A stretch of DNA of 64,000 bases, taken from the NCBI GenBank assembly GCA_963762205.1, contig CAVXJZ010000001.1:20054-84053 (forward strand), given 5' to 3'. Position 1 is the stretch's first letter, and every line of letters begins with the position of its first letter. The stretch is from VRUE01 sp963762205. Lineage in GTDB: Bacteria > Actinomycetota > Thermoleophilia > Solirubrobacterales > 70-9. Positions 55,397-63,160 of the stretch are shown in pieces. The position numbers and the translations under genes were made by a program. The notes beneath the pieces are model-generated. The model searched no databases, was not told the DNA's origin, and saw only the letters and a list, made by a program, of their open reading frames with translations.

Positions 55397-57304
55397 TCAG
55401 CGACCGGGCACGGTCTCCTCGCTCCCCTGCCTCCCCTCCCCCGACGACCCCGCGCACCGCCCTGGACGCAGTTGTGCCCGCATACCGGGAGGAAATGCGT
55501 CCACGTCATTCGGCGGCGGGCCCTGACGGGCCTGGCGGACGGCGATCAGCGGGCAGCCGCCGCGGCTGCCGGGCAGGCCCCTCGTTTCCCAGAGCAGGTA
55601 GGGGTCGGCGGCCCTGCGCAGGTGCAGGCCGGCGAAGGGCGGCCGTCGCCCGGCTTCGGCCACCACGTAGCGCACCCCGGCGGGCGGCCTCTCGCCCGCC
55701 CTCGCCCGGCTCGTCGGCTCGACGCAGACCCGGCCCCCACGCAGCTCCCAGACCAGGTAGCGCTCGCCGTGTTCGTCGTCGAGCAGGCGCTCGGAGGCAA
55801 GCACCAGGGTCGAGCCGTCGGCGACGATCGGCCGCAGGCCGGTAAGCGCCGGCGAGTAGTCCCTCGGCCCGACCGGGGCGTTGGCCAGCGCGAGCAGCAT
55901 GCAGCCGGCGGCGGCGAACAGGTAGAGGAGGCCGACCGGACGGCGCAGCAGCGGCAGGAGGATGGCGAGGGCGGCGACCGGCGCGGCGACCTCGATCGCC
56001 TTGGCGGCCGTGTAGGGGGTGCCGCCGATGCGCGCCAGCCCGTAGACGACGGCCACCGATGCCAGCCCGGAGAGGATCGCTGTCTCGCGCCTCTGCACGC
56101 AGAGGACCAGGCCGTAGACGAGCAGGATCGACGCGAACGCCGCGCCGAGGTAGAAGCCGAGCGCCGGCACCGCGCCGTCGCCGGGCGAGAGCCGGAAGTC
56201 TCCGGAGGGCCAGATGCCGAGCGCCTCGAACGGCGACACCTGGCCGAAGAGGTTGCCGAGGCCCGGGCCGCTGGGGTCGAAGGTCTCGAACCCGCGGAAC
56301 TCGATCATGCGGCCGAGCTCGGGCGCGACCAGGACCGCGAAGACGAGCAGCCCGAGGAGCGCCGGGCGCACTACCGCGGGTCCTGACGTGGAAGGGGCGG
56401 GGGCGCTGCGGGCCAAGCTGTCCTCGGCCCCCGCCCCTTCCACGACACCCGTGGACGCGCGGCGCAGCGCTACCCAAAGGAGCGCGATCGGGGCCAGCCA
56501 GACGAGGCCGGCGTAGCTGTAGACGTAAACCGAGCCGACCGCGAGCAGGGCGGCCGGGACGAATCGCAGCGGCGCCGCGCGCCAGGCTGAGCTGCGTCCC
56601 GCCTCGCGCAGGGCGAGGACGAAGGCGAGCACGAACAGCGCCTGCATCGTCTCCTTGAATGAGCCCTGGGCGAGGTATGAGGCGACCATGTAGGCGAGGC
56701 CGACGACCAGCGCCCCGGCGGCACGCTGGGGGCGCGGCAGCTCGGCGAAGGCCGTCAGCGCGGCCAGGCAGGCGAGCACGGCGACGGCGACAGTGAGTCC
56801 GTCGAAGCCCTGGACGAGGCCGATGCCGAGTCCCCTGTCGAGGGCGACGACGATCGAGTGCGGGCCCAGCGGGTAGCCCTGGGAGAGCAGCTCGCCGCCC
56901 TCGCCGCCGGAGAGGCGGTCGGCGGCAAGCAGGTGCTGGGACATGTCCGGGTTGAAGCCGGTCCCGAGGATGCCGAAGTGGCCTTCGACGATGAAGGGGA
57001 GCGAGGCGGCGAGCAGGGCGGCGATGCCGACGAGGAGCCCCACCCCGATGTCGTCCGGCCGTCCCTCCAGCCGGCCGCGCAGGACGAGCACCGCGGCGAC
57101 GGTGGCAAGCGCGACGGCGATCGCCGACCCGATGCCGTCCCCCGGCAGGCGCACCGTCGCCCAGCAGACCGCGCAGAGCAGGGCGAGGCCCACCCCCGGC
57201 GAGAGCCAGGACCAGCGGCGCAACCCGCAGAGGGCGATCGCCGCCTGGCCGAGGACGAGCGAGGAGGCGCAGATCAGGATCGTCGCCGCGTAGGTGCCGA
57301 GCAT
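55397..57304 (-). CDS. Large polytopic membrane protein with two palindromic inserts
   Basis: A 635-aa protein with about 12 to 13 predicted transmembrane helices and a C-terminal extracytoplasmic domain of about 130 residues. A signal-like first helix (TYAATILICASSLVLG) precedes the loop with GTGFNPDMSQHLLAADRLSGGEGGELL, whose acidic residues resemble the first loop of GT-C glycosyltransferases; no single family motif decides it. The reading frame contains a 58-nt perfect palindrome at 56387-56444 in a loop, and the 41-nt element at 55463-55503 in the last 30 codons, which probably extended the C-terminus. It lies 5 bp upstream of the thrS start. Confidence 0.65.
   Translation of the reverse strand: MLGTYAATILICASSLVLGQAAIALCGLRRWSWLSPGVGLALLCAVCWATVRLPGDGIGSAIAVALATVAAVLVLRGRLEGRPDDIGVGLLVGIAALLAASLPFIVEGHFGILGTGFNPDMSQHLLAADRLSGGEGGELLSQGYPLGPHSIVVALDRGLGIGLVQGFDGLTVAVAVLACLAALTAFAELPRPQRAAGALVVGLAYMVASYLAQGSFKETMQALFVLAFVLALREAGRSSAWRAAPLRFVPAALLAVGSVYVYSYAGLVWLAPIALLWVALRRASTGVVEGAGAEDSLARSAPAPSTSGPAVVRPALLGLLVFAVLVAPELGRMIEFRGFETFDPSGPGLGNLFGQVSPFEALGIWPSGDFRLSPGDGAVPALGFYLGAAFASILLVYGLVLCVQRRETAILSGLASVAVVYGLARIGGTPYTAAKAIEVAAPVAALAILLPLLRRPVGLLYLFAAAGCMLLALANAPVGPRDYSPALTGLRPIVADGSTLVLASERLLDDEHGERYLVWELRGGRVCVEPTSRARAGERPPAGVRYVVAEAGRRPPFAGLHLRRAADPYLLWETRGLPGSRGGCPLIAVRQARQGPPPNDVDAFPPGMRAQLRPGRCAGSSGEGRQGSEETVPGR
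55463..55503. repeat. 41-nt palindromic element, copy 2
   Basis: The same length as the copy at 13164-13204 and with identical ends (TGGACGCA and TGCGTCCA) and the same GCCCGC and CCGGG inner blocks. The arms are less well paired here because of point changes. It overlaps the 3' end of a different membrane-protein gene, and both copies show a similar plus-strand translation, W-T-x-L-x-P-x-(S/T)-G-R-K-C-V. Confidence 0.78.
56387..56444. repeat. 58-nt palindrome inside membrane-protein gene
   Basis: Perfect 18-bp arms (CGTGGAAGGGGCGGGGGC and its complement) with a 22-nt loop at 56405-56426. It is translated in frame as a Gly/Ala/Glu/Ser/Pro-rich loop between two membrane helices. It is unrelated in sequence to the 41-nt family and has no second copy that I can see in the window. 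Confidence 0.65.
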
Positions 57305-57680
57305 CTCGCGGCGAGCCTAGTGGTGATCGGGGTCACCGGGCTCGAACCAGGATCTCGGCTCCTCGGGCGAGCGGCACTTGCTCACGGTGCTGAGCTTCCA
57401 GCCCGCCTGAGCTGCGATGGCCCGGTCAGACAGGCCCAGCTTCGTCCACATGAACTGGGGGGATCGCCGCTTCGGGCCGTGAACCGCAGGCGTGGCGGTT
57501 CACGCCTGAGAAACCGCGCTCCGCTCACAATCGGTAGCTGATCGGCAGCAACCGGGGGTGGTAGCCGGGCGCGAATCGGTAGCGGGCGGGGGATGCAAGA
57601 GCCGCAGCCGGCTGCCCAAACGAGTCTAGTATCGGCGTTCCCTCGGGGCCATCGGCCCTGCCACCCAAAAGGAGCAAGCG
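57305..57680. other. 376-bp intergenic region with remnant and hairpin pair
   Basis: Apart from the integrase-like fragment, the region carries two overlapping alternative hairpins at 57479-57508: GTGAACCGC/GCGGTTCAC and CAGGCGTG/CACGCCTG, which share bases and cannot form together. The segment 57600-57680 should hold the promoter of the next gene, whose Shine-Dalgarno AAAGGAG lies just before the ATG. Nothing else is recognisable. Confidence 0.55.
57317..57451 (-). pseudogene. Possible tyrosine-recombinase C-terminal remnant
   Basis: A 44-codon frame from ATG 57451 (open for about 15 codons more upstream, to a TGA). It reads WTKLGLSDRAIAAQAGW, which resembles the region before the catalytic His of phage integrases (LGxSxxxIAxQxGH), although no His box or Tyr is left. 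The last codons overlap a stretch identical at 13 bases to the T-arm of the tRNA-Val gene 0.8 kb away (gggctcgaaccag). That arrangement resembles an old integrase that used a tRNA 3' end. The assignment is tentative. Confidence 0.35.
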
Positions 57681-57974
57681 ATGCGAATGATCCTGAAAGT
57701 CAGTATCCCTGCTGAGAAAGGGAGCGAGGCGTACAACAGCGGGGCGTTGCCGCAGACGTTCCAGTCCGCGGCGGAGGCGCTGAAGCCGGAGGCGTCGTAT
57801 TTCTTCCCGGAGGACGGCAAGCGGACAGGTCTCTTCATCTTCGACATGGAGGATTCGTGGCAGTTGCCGTCGATCGTCGAGCCGATGTTCCAACAACTCA
57901 ACGCAGCGGTTTCCCTCACGCCCGCGATGAACGGCGAGGATCTTGAACGGGGCATGAAAGAGGCGAGTCTCTGA
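57681..57974 (+). CDS. Small conserved cytoplasmic protein
   Basis: A 97-aa alpha/beta protein beginning MRMILKVSIPAEKGSEAYNSG and containing GLFIFDMEDSWQLPSIVEP. The pattern matches a widespread small actinobacterial family of unknown role with a ferredoxin-like fold (a hypothetical similar to DUF3303). A good Shine-Dalgarno, AAAGGAG, supports the start. A terminator-like hairpin follows at 58039-58070. No catalytic residues are evident. Confidence 0.75.
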   Translation: MRMILKVSIPAEKGSEAYNSGALPQTFQSAAEALKPEASYFFPEDGKRTGLFIFDMEDSWQLPSIVEPMFQQLNAAVSLTPAMNGEDLERGMKEASL

Positions 57975-58038
57975 GACTGGCTCGGTCAAACGCTTCCCCT
58001 CTGAGTCGGGGGCGGTAGCCCGGGGGCGAGTCGGCAGC

Positions 58039-58070
58039 AGGCCCCAGCCTCCGCGCCGGGCCTTTCTTCT
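58039..58070 (+). terminator. Probable terminator after small conserved gene
   Basis: A 6-bp perfect stem AGGCCC/GGGCCT with a 13-nt loop, followed by TTCTTCT. A weak but correctly placed intrinsic terminator 65 bp after the stop of the gene at 57681-57974. Confidence 0.45.
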
Positions 58071-58144
58071 GTCCCCGAGGCCGTCGCCTCGCTGCGTCAC
58101 GCTTGCGTCCCATATCCCCGCGCCTAGACGCGATGGTCTGGCGA

Positions 58145-58217
58145 TGGGCGTTACTGGGCTCGAACCAGTGACCTCCAGCTTGTCGAGCTGGCGCTCTCCC
58201 AACTGAGCTAAACGCCC
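58145..58217 (-). tRNA. tRNA-Val (anticodon GAC)
   Basis: A complete cloverleaf on the minus strand: acceptor GGGCGTT/AACGCCC, D arm GCTC/GAGC, anticodon stem CCAGC/GCTGG with loop TCGACAA and anticodon GAC, T arm ACTGG/CCAGT with TTCGAGC, discriminator A. No CCA is encoded. It reads GUC/GUU valine codons. No obvious promoter is visible; it stands alone. Confidence 0.95.
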
Positions 58218-58482
58218 GGGGTGCTTCGATCAGGGCTCGCCCAACCGAGTGCCCATCGAAGGCGTCACGATAGCGACCAGTCAGCTCTTCCCGTCGCTTG
58301 ACCGCCTACTGGCGGACGCGGAAGGTAAGGCGGGCGTCGCGGACTACGGCCCCAAGGCTCGCGTAGGCCCGCTCCAGGGAGTGGAGGCGTCACGTTCTCG
58401 GATCCCCTCTCGGCCGCCGATGCCTAGAACGATCGGCCACCGGCCGCCAACATGTGCCGGGATTCGGGGATCCTCAGTCGGC

Positions 58483-58632
58483 ATGAGATACGTCTTTGCA
58501 GTTGTCGCGGCGCTCGCGGTGGTCACCCGCGCCACCGTGTTCGCGGAACCGGATCAGATCCAGGCGTTTGTGACCGTCATCGTCTTCGTTCTTTGCGCCG
58601 GTGGGTATCTCGCCGTCTCCCTCATTGACTAA
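58483..58632 (+). CDS. Possible two-helix membrane peptide
   Basis: A 49-aa frame starting at ATG 58483 with two hydrophobic segments (YVFAVVAALAVV and AFVTVIVFVLCAGGYLAVSLI). No strong Shine-Dalgarno and a position among non-coding sequence make it uncertain. The preceding 265 bp after tRNA-Val hold nothing recognisable. Confidence 0.35.
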   Translation: MRYVFAVVAALAVVTRATVFAEPDQIQAFVTVIVFVLCAGGYLAVSLID

Positions 58633-58817
58633 GGGGACGTCCATCAAGGGACGCGCCGGCGCCGCGAGGCTCGCCTCCGATCCGGCGCCGGCTAAAGGAA
58701 ATCCCCGCAAGCGTCGATGCAAATCGCGAAACAATTAGCCGTTCCCGGTGTTTATAGATCCGCAGGACCGACGAGCCAGGGGAAGTGACTTCAACTGGTG
58801 GCACGTCCTTCGGAGAC

Positions 58818-58843
58818 AAAGGGCCCCTCACGGGGCCCTTTTT
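58818..58843 (+). terminator. Strong intrinsic terminator
   Basis: A 10-bp perfect stem AAAGGGCCCC/GGGGCCCTTT with a 4-nt loop, followed by more T. It terminates plus-strand transcription 41 bp before the GNAT gene. The 185 bp upstream (58633-58817) code for nothing obvious, and a 9-bp self-complementary GC arm pair, GCCGGCGCC at 58655-58663 and GGCGCCGGC at 58684-58692, lies there, so it may end a small RNA rather than a protein transcript. Confidence 0.85.
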
Positions 58844-58883
58844 CCAATTTGCGCCCGGTTTGCCGTGCGCCTAGGCTGCTCCG

Positions 58884-59723
58884 ATGAGCGAATCGGGAAG
58901 CGAGCCCGCGGCGATCGATCCGGCGGTCCTCGACGCGCTAGAGCAGCGGATGTGGGGCGACGTCTGGGCGGGCACCCCAGCGGACATCGCAGCCGAGCAC
59001 GCGGTCGAGCTGCGGCGCTTCGGCCCCGTCCAGGCGACGACGATCGCCGACCTGCCCGAAACCGGCTGGCTGAACCTGGTGCTCGGCGCGACCGCGCCCG
59101 GCGCCGTCGAGCAGGGCCACCTGGAGGCGGCGACGGCCTGGGTCGCCTCGCTCGGCGTCGCCCACTACGTGCCCGTGACACCCGCGCTGGAGGCAGCCGG
59201 GGAGGCGGAGCGGTGGCTTCAGCGCCACGGCTATGAGCGCGGCTACGGCTGGATGAAGTTCGTCCGCGACACCTCGCCTCCCGTGTCCCCCTCCCCCGCC
59301 GAGGTCGAGATCGTCGAGCTCGCGGCGGGAGAAGGAGCGGCCTTCGGCTCGATCGTCGCCGCCGGCTTCGGACTGCCGGCCTGGGCGGCCTCGCTCTTCG
59401 TCGGCCTCCCCGCGTTGCCTCACTGGCGCTGCTACCTGGCCGCCCTCGACGGCGAGCCCTGCGCGACCGCGGCGATGATCGTCGACGGGGGCGTCGCCGA
59501 GCTCGGCTTCGCGGCGACCCTGGAGGCCGCCCGCGGCCGCGGCTGCCAGGGCGCCCTGCTCAACCGCCGCATCGTCGACGCGCCGGCCGCCGGCTGCCGC
59601 ACCCTGCTCGTCGAGACCGGCGAACGAGCTCCCGACCGGCCCTCGTCCAGCTACCGCAACATCCTGCGGGCCGGGTTTCGCGAGGCCTACCTACGGCCGA
59701 ATTGGCAGCGGCGCCGGGCCTAG
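58884..59723 (+). CDS. GNAT-family acetyltransferase
   Basis: A 279-aa protein with the C-terminal acetyl-CoA fold: AAMIVDGGVAELGFAATLEAARGRGCQGALL (about residues 190-220), where RGRGCQGALL is the Q/RxxGxG/A pyrophosphate site, followed by VETGERAPDRPSSSYRNILRAGF. The N-terminal 120 residues form a second, degenerate GNAT-like half. The acceptor substrate is unknown. Its stop overlaps the stop of the universal stress gene by 4 bp in convergent orientation. Confidence 0.82.
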   Translation: MSESGSEPAAIDPAVLDALEQRMWGDVWAGTPADIAAEHAVELRRFGPVQATTIADLPETGWLNLVLGATAPGAVEQGHLEAATAWVASLGVAHYVPVTPALEAAGEAERWLQRHGYERGYGWMKFVRDTSPPVSPSPAEVEIVELAAGEGAAFGSIVAAGFGLPAWAASLFVGLPALPHWRCYLAALDGEPCATAAMIVDGGVAELGFAATLEAARGRGCQGALLNRRIVDAPAAGCRTLLVETGERAPDRPSSSYRNILRAGFREAYLRPNWQRRRA

Positions 59724-60517
59724 GGCCCGTCGCCGGCCGGGATCAGCAGGACCGAGCAGTGAGCGCCTGCGACGACGCGCTCGCTGACGCTGCCCAGCGC
59801 CTTGACGCCCTGGAGCCCTCGGCGCCCGGCGACGAGCAACGACATACCGCCCTCCTCGGCGGCCTCGACGATCTCCTTGTTGGCGTGGCCGTCGCGCCTG
59901 GTCAGCTTCGGCTCGCTGCCCGTCTTCTCGGCGACCTCCGCGACCTGCCTGCCGAGCGCCTCCTCGTCGACGTCGTGCTTGCCGTCGGCGACGTGGACGA
60001 CCTCGATCTCCGAGCCGAACTCGGCGGCGATCGCCGCCGCCGTCCGCACCGTCGCCCAGGAGCCGGGCGAGCCGTCGCTGGCCAGCAGGATGTCCTCCGG
60101 GAAGGGCTTGGGGCCCGGCGCCTCGCGGGCGATCAGGAGCGGGCGCTCGGCGCCGTGCGCGGCCTCCCTGGCAGTGCTGCCGAAGAGGAGGCCCGAGGCG
60201 CGCGAGTGACCGTGGGTGCCGAGCACGAGCAGGTCGTGCTCCTTGCTTTCCGGGAGCAGCACGTCGATCGCGTATTTGGCCTCGCGCAGCTCGTAGGAGG
60301 CGGAGACGCCCGCCTCGCCGGCCAGCCTGGCGGCCTCCTCGAGGCTTTTCTGCAGGTTGTCCTTGTGGTAGTCGGGGCCGAGTTCGAAGCTCGTGTAGAC
60401 GGCCGTGAACGAGAGGTCGCCCCCCTTGCTCGCGAGTGCTATCGCCTGTCGCGCAGCCTCGGTGCTGGCCGGATTCCCTTCGACCCCACAGAGAATGCTT
60501 TTGAACGGCGTCGCCAT
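59720..60517 (-). CDS. Tandem universal stress protein
   Basis: A 265-aa protein with two UspA domains. Domain 1 (residues about 5-135) starts SILCGVEGNP and has the ATP-type GTHGHSRASGLLFGST. Domain 2 (about 140-260) has ILLASDGSPGSW and AGRRGLQGVKALGSVSERV; both keep the G-x2-G-x9-G(S/T) signature. ATP binding and a stress or hypoxia role are usual for the family. It is divergent from the PPK2 gene by about 90 bp. Confidence 0.92.
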   Translation of the reverse strand: MATPFKSILCGVEGNPASTEAARQAIALASKGGDLSFTAVYTSFELGPDYHKDNLQKSLEEAARLAGEAGVSASYELREAKYAIDVLLPESKEHDLLVLGTHGHSRASGLLFGSTAREAAHGAERPLLIAREAPGPKPFPEDILLASDGSPGSWATVRTAAAIAAEFGSEIEVVHVADGKHDVDEEALGRQVAEVAEKTGSEPKLTRRDGHANKEIVEAAEEGGMSLLVAGRRGLQGVKALGSVSERVVAGAHCSVLLIPAGDGP

Positions 60518-60608
60518 TGCTCTCCCCCCGGTTGCTTCTGCCGGCCGAACCCTAGCCCAGATCGTGCCTGCTCGCGCACGGCCGTGGGCGGACGTTAGGG
60601 TGGCCCCC

Positions 60609-61400
60609 GTGGACACCGAGGTGCTGAGCAAGTCCGAGTACGAAGGCGAGCTCGAGCGGCTTCAGGTGGAGCTCGTCCACCTCCAGGACTGGATCGTCCG
60701 CGAGGGGCTGAAGGTCGTCGTCATCTTCGAGGGGCGCGACACTGCCGGCAAGGGCGGCGTCATCCGCCGCATCACCGAACGAACCAACCCCCGCGTGGTC
60801 CGCACCGTCGCCCTCGCCAAGCCCAGCGACCGCGAGCGGAGCCAGTGGTACTTCCAGCGCTACGTGGCCCACCTGCCGGCCGCCGGCGAGATCGTCCTCT
60901 TCGACCGCAGCTGGTACAACCGCGCCGGCGTCGAGCGGGTGATGGGCTTCTGCACCGACGCCGAGTACGAGGAGTTCATGCGTACCTGCCCGCGCTTCGA
61001 GCGGATCATCCAGGGCTCCGGAATCGCCCTGCTCAAGTACTGGCTCTCGATCAGCGACGAGGAGCAGGAGCGCCGCTTCAAGAAGCGGCTGAAGGACCCG
61101 CTGAAGCGCTGGAAGCTGAGCCCGGTGGACCTCGAGGCGCGGGCGCGCTGGGTCGACTACGCCGAGGCCAAGGACGAGATGTTCGCCTACACCGACACCA
61201 AGGAGTCGCCCTGGTACGTGGTCGAGGCCGACGACAAGCGCACGGCCCGCCTCAACCTGATCTCCCACCTGCTCGAGCGGTTCCACTACGAGCGCGTCGA
61301 CCACGAGAAGGTCGAGTTCCCAGAGCGCCAGCAGCGCGCCTACGTCCGACCCCCGGTCGACACGCAGACCTTCGTGCCGGAGCGCTACCGGGTCGAGTAG
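60609..61400 (+). CDS. ppk2: Polyphosphate kinase 2
   Basis: It moves phosphate between polyphosphate and nucleoside di- or triphosphates. The 263-aa class I type protein has the Walker A FEGRDTAGKGGVIRRI, the Walker B FDRSWYNRAGVERVMGF, and the lid region RRFKKRLKDPLKRWKLSPVD. The start is GTG 60609 with the upstream sequence belonging to the divergent Usp gene's leader. Class I members can make GTP or ATP from polyphosphate. Confidence 0.95.
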   Translation: MDTEVLSKSEYEGELERLQVELVHLQDWIVREGLKVVVIFEGRDTAGKGGVIRRITERTNPRVVRTVALAKPSDRERSQWYFQRYVAHLPAAGEIVLFDRSWYNRAGVERVMGFCTDAEYEEFMRTCPRFERIIQGSGIALLKYWLSISDEEQERRFKKRLKDPLKRWKLSPVDLEARARWVDYAEAKDEMFAYTDTKESPWYVVEADDKRTARLNLISHLLERFHYERVDHEKVEFPERQQRAYVRPPVDTQTFVPERYRVE

Positions 61401-61433
61401 CGCTCCGGGGCCTCCCCGTCGTCGTCGCCCTCG

Positions 61434-62165
61434 CTACTTGACCCCGATCACGTCGACGGCGCCGAAGGTCGCCGTCGCCCCCGAGCCCGCTTTGCACTCG
61501 ACCTCCGCGACCACGCTGACCGTGTGCCCCGTCGGCGTGTCGGGCTGGAAGCTCGCGCCGAGGTAGGGGCCGAGGCTGACCCGTTTGGTGACCTGGCCGC
61601 CCGCCTGGTCGAGGGCGGCGCCGAAGGCGACGACGTTGGTCTCGCTGGGTTCGGCCGGATTGGCCGCGTCGAGCAACACGTAGCCGAGCACGGAGCGCGG
61701 CGCTTCGCAGCTGGGCGCGAAGGTCACGTCGACGGCGCCGACGAATGTGTCGTCCCGGCCCGGCTCCTGCGTGTAGGCGGCGTTCGCCAGCGGATACGGG
61801 ACCAGTGCTTTGTTGGGGAGGTCGACCGCGGTGCTGCCGCGAGCCTCGTGGACGATCCTCGAGAAGGGGGTCGTCGTGGCGTCGATCTCGCTTCCGGTCA
61901 CGGAGTTGTCGGCGATTTTGGCTCCGTTGATCGCGTCATTCTTGATTTTCGACCGGTTGATCGCGTTCTTCTTGATTTTCGGGGTCGTGATCGAGTTCTT
62001 CCTGACTTTGGCCTTGGTCACCGCGTTCTTCTTCAGCTGCTTGGTGCCGACCGTGTTCTTGCCCAGGTTGGAGGCCGCCACCGCGCCCCCGCCGAGGGCG
62101 ACGAAGAGGGCGAGGTAGGCGATCACGGTCCCGTGGCTCGGGCGTCTTAGGCGAAGGCGATTCAT
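61434..62165 (-). CDS. Secreted 10-residue-repeat protein, paralogue 1
   Basis: A 243-aa protein with an N-terminal signal or membrane helix (IAYLALFVALGGGAVAA), then six consecutive 10-residue repeats of pattern K-N-(A/S/T)-(V/I)-x3-K-(I/L/V)-K (residues about 33-95), ending with the fixed repeat ADNSVTGSEI. A C-terminal beta-sandwich-like domain of about 140 residues has two Cys (APSCEAP and VECKAG) and ends GAVDVIGVK. A good Shine-Dalgarno AAAGGAAG precedes the ATG at 62165. The family is frequent in Thermoleophilia; function unknown. Confidence 0.85.
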   Translation of the reverse strand: MNRLRLRRPSHGTVIAYLALFVALGGGAVAASNLGKNTVGTKQLKKNAVTKAKVRKNSITTPKIKKNAINRSKIKNDAINGAKIADNSVTGSEIDATTTPFSRIVHEARGSTAVDLPNKALVPYPLANAAYTQEPGRDDTFVGAVDVTFAPSCEAPRSVLGYVLLDAANPAEPSETNVVAFGAALDQAGGQVTKRVSLGPYLGASFQPDTPTGHTVSVVAEVECKAGSGATATFGAVDVIGVK

Positions 62166-62246
62166 CGAGGCTTCCTTTCGGCAGGGATCAGCCTCGACCC
62201 TCCGAGGCGGAGTGGGCCGCAAACGTAAGCCCCCGAGCGCGGTTGG

Positions 62247-63146
62247 TCAAGCCCCGGCCGCGAGGGAGCCGGCCCACCCGGCGATCGCCTCGCCGATCCG
62301 CTCGCCGCTGTCCTCCTGGATGAAGTGCAGGCCGGGGACGGTGACCTCGGTCTGGTTGGGCCAGCGACGGCAGGTCTCGCGCTGGGCGCCGGTGAGGATG
62401 GAGCCCGGCTCGGCGTTGACGAAGAGCTTCGGGACGTCGCTGGAGGCGAGCCACTCGGCGTAGCCCGCGGTGATCTCCGTCGCGTCCGCCGGCTCACCGT
62501 CGATCGGGAGCTGTCGTGGCCAGGTCAGTGTCGGTCGCCGCCCCTCCCCCGGCTCGGCGAACGGCCGCCGGTACTCCTCCATCTCATCCTCGGTCAACTC
62601 GCGGAGGACGCTCGACGGCAGGATCCGCTCGACGAAGAAGTTGTTCTCGAGGACTAGCTCCTCGCCTTCGGGCGAGCGCATGCGCTGGAAGGCGTTGCGG
62701 GCCGCCTCGGGCCACTCGTCCCAGCTCATCGGCCGCACGATCGCCTCCATGTAGGCGATGCCGGCGACCCGCTCGGGGTTCCGCCGCGCCCAGTCGAAGC
62801 CGAGCCCGGAGCCCCAGTCGTGGACGACGAGCACGACCCGCTCGGGCAGGTCGATCCTCTCGAGCAGCCCGTCGAGGTAGCGACGATGCTCGACGAACGT
62901 GTAGGAGTCGGGTCCCGACTCGGGCAGCTTGTCGGAGTCCCCCATGCCGATCAGGTCCGGCGCGACGCAGCGGCCGAGCTGCGTCAGTGGCGGGATCACG
63001 TCGCGCCAGAGGAACGACGAGGTCGGATTGCCGTGCAGGAGGACGAAGGTCGGCTCGCCGGCGCCCACGTCGACGTAGGCCATCTCCAGGCCGTCGACCT
63101 CGGCGCGCAGTTTCACCCCCGCGCCGGCGCTCCCCATCGCCGTCAT
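62247..63146 (-). CDS. Haloalkane dehalogenase-like alpha/beta hydrolase
   Basis: A 299-aa protein of the haloalkane dehalogenase subfamily II. Visible family residues are the halide-binding Asn in LHGNPTSSFLWRDVIP, the nucleophile Asp with its halide-binding Trp in VVHDWGSGLGFDWA, the acid Glu in AYMEAIVRPMSWDEWP and the base His in GLHFIQEDSGE. These match DhaA/LinB-type enzymes, which hydrolyse carbon-halogen bonds. The natural substrate is unknown. It lies between two paralogous repeat proteins, all on the minus strand, with an overlap-free gap of 14 bp to the upstream one. Confidence 0.9.
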   Translation of the reverse strand: MTAMGSAGAGVKLRAEVDGLEMAYVDVGAGEPTFVLLHGNPTSSFLWRDVIPPLTQLGRCVAPDLIGMGDSDKLPESGPDSYTFVEHRRYLDGLLERIDLPERVVLVVHDWGSGLGFDWARRNPERVAGIAYMEAIVRPMSWDEWPEAARNAFQRMRSPEGEELVLENNFFVERILPSSVLRELTEDEMEEYRRPFAEPGEGRRPTLTWPRQLPIDGEPADATEITAGYAEWLASSDVPKLFVNAEPGSILTGAQRETCRRWPNQTEVTVPGLHFIQEDSGERIGEAIAGWAGSLAAGA

Positions 63147-63160
63147 CGAAGCGCGCCCGC

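Noticed and set aside
51549..55526. A very long plus-strand open frame (over 1300 codons) across wecB, infC and thrS
   Set aside because: It lies antisense to infC and thrS, and out of frame with wecB. Long open frames in wrong phases are common in high-GC DNA, and its translation is low-complexity.
57320..57400. A second tRNA gene on the minus strand
   Set aside because: Only the T-arm looks right, one T-stem pair is mismatched, and no anticodon or D arm can be folded from the preceding bases.
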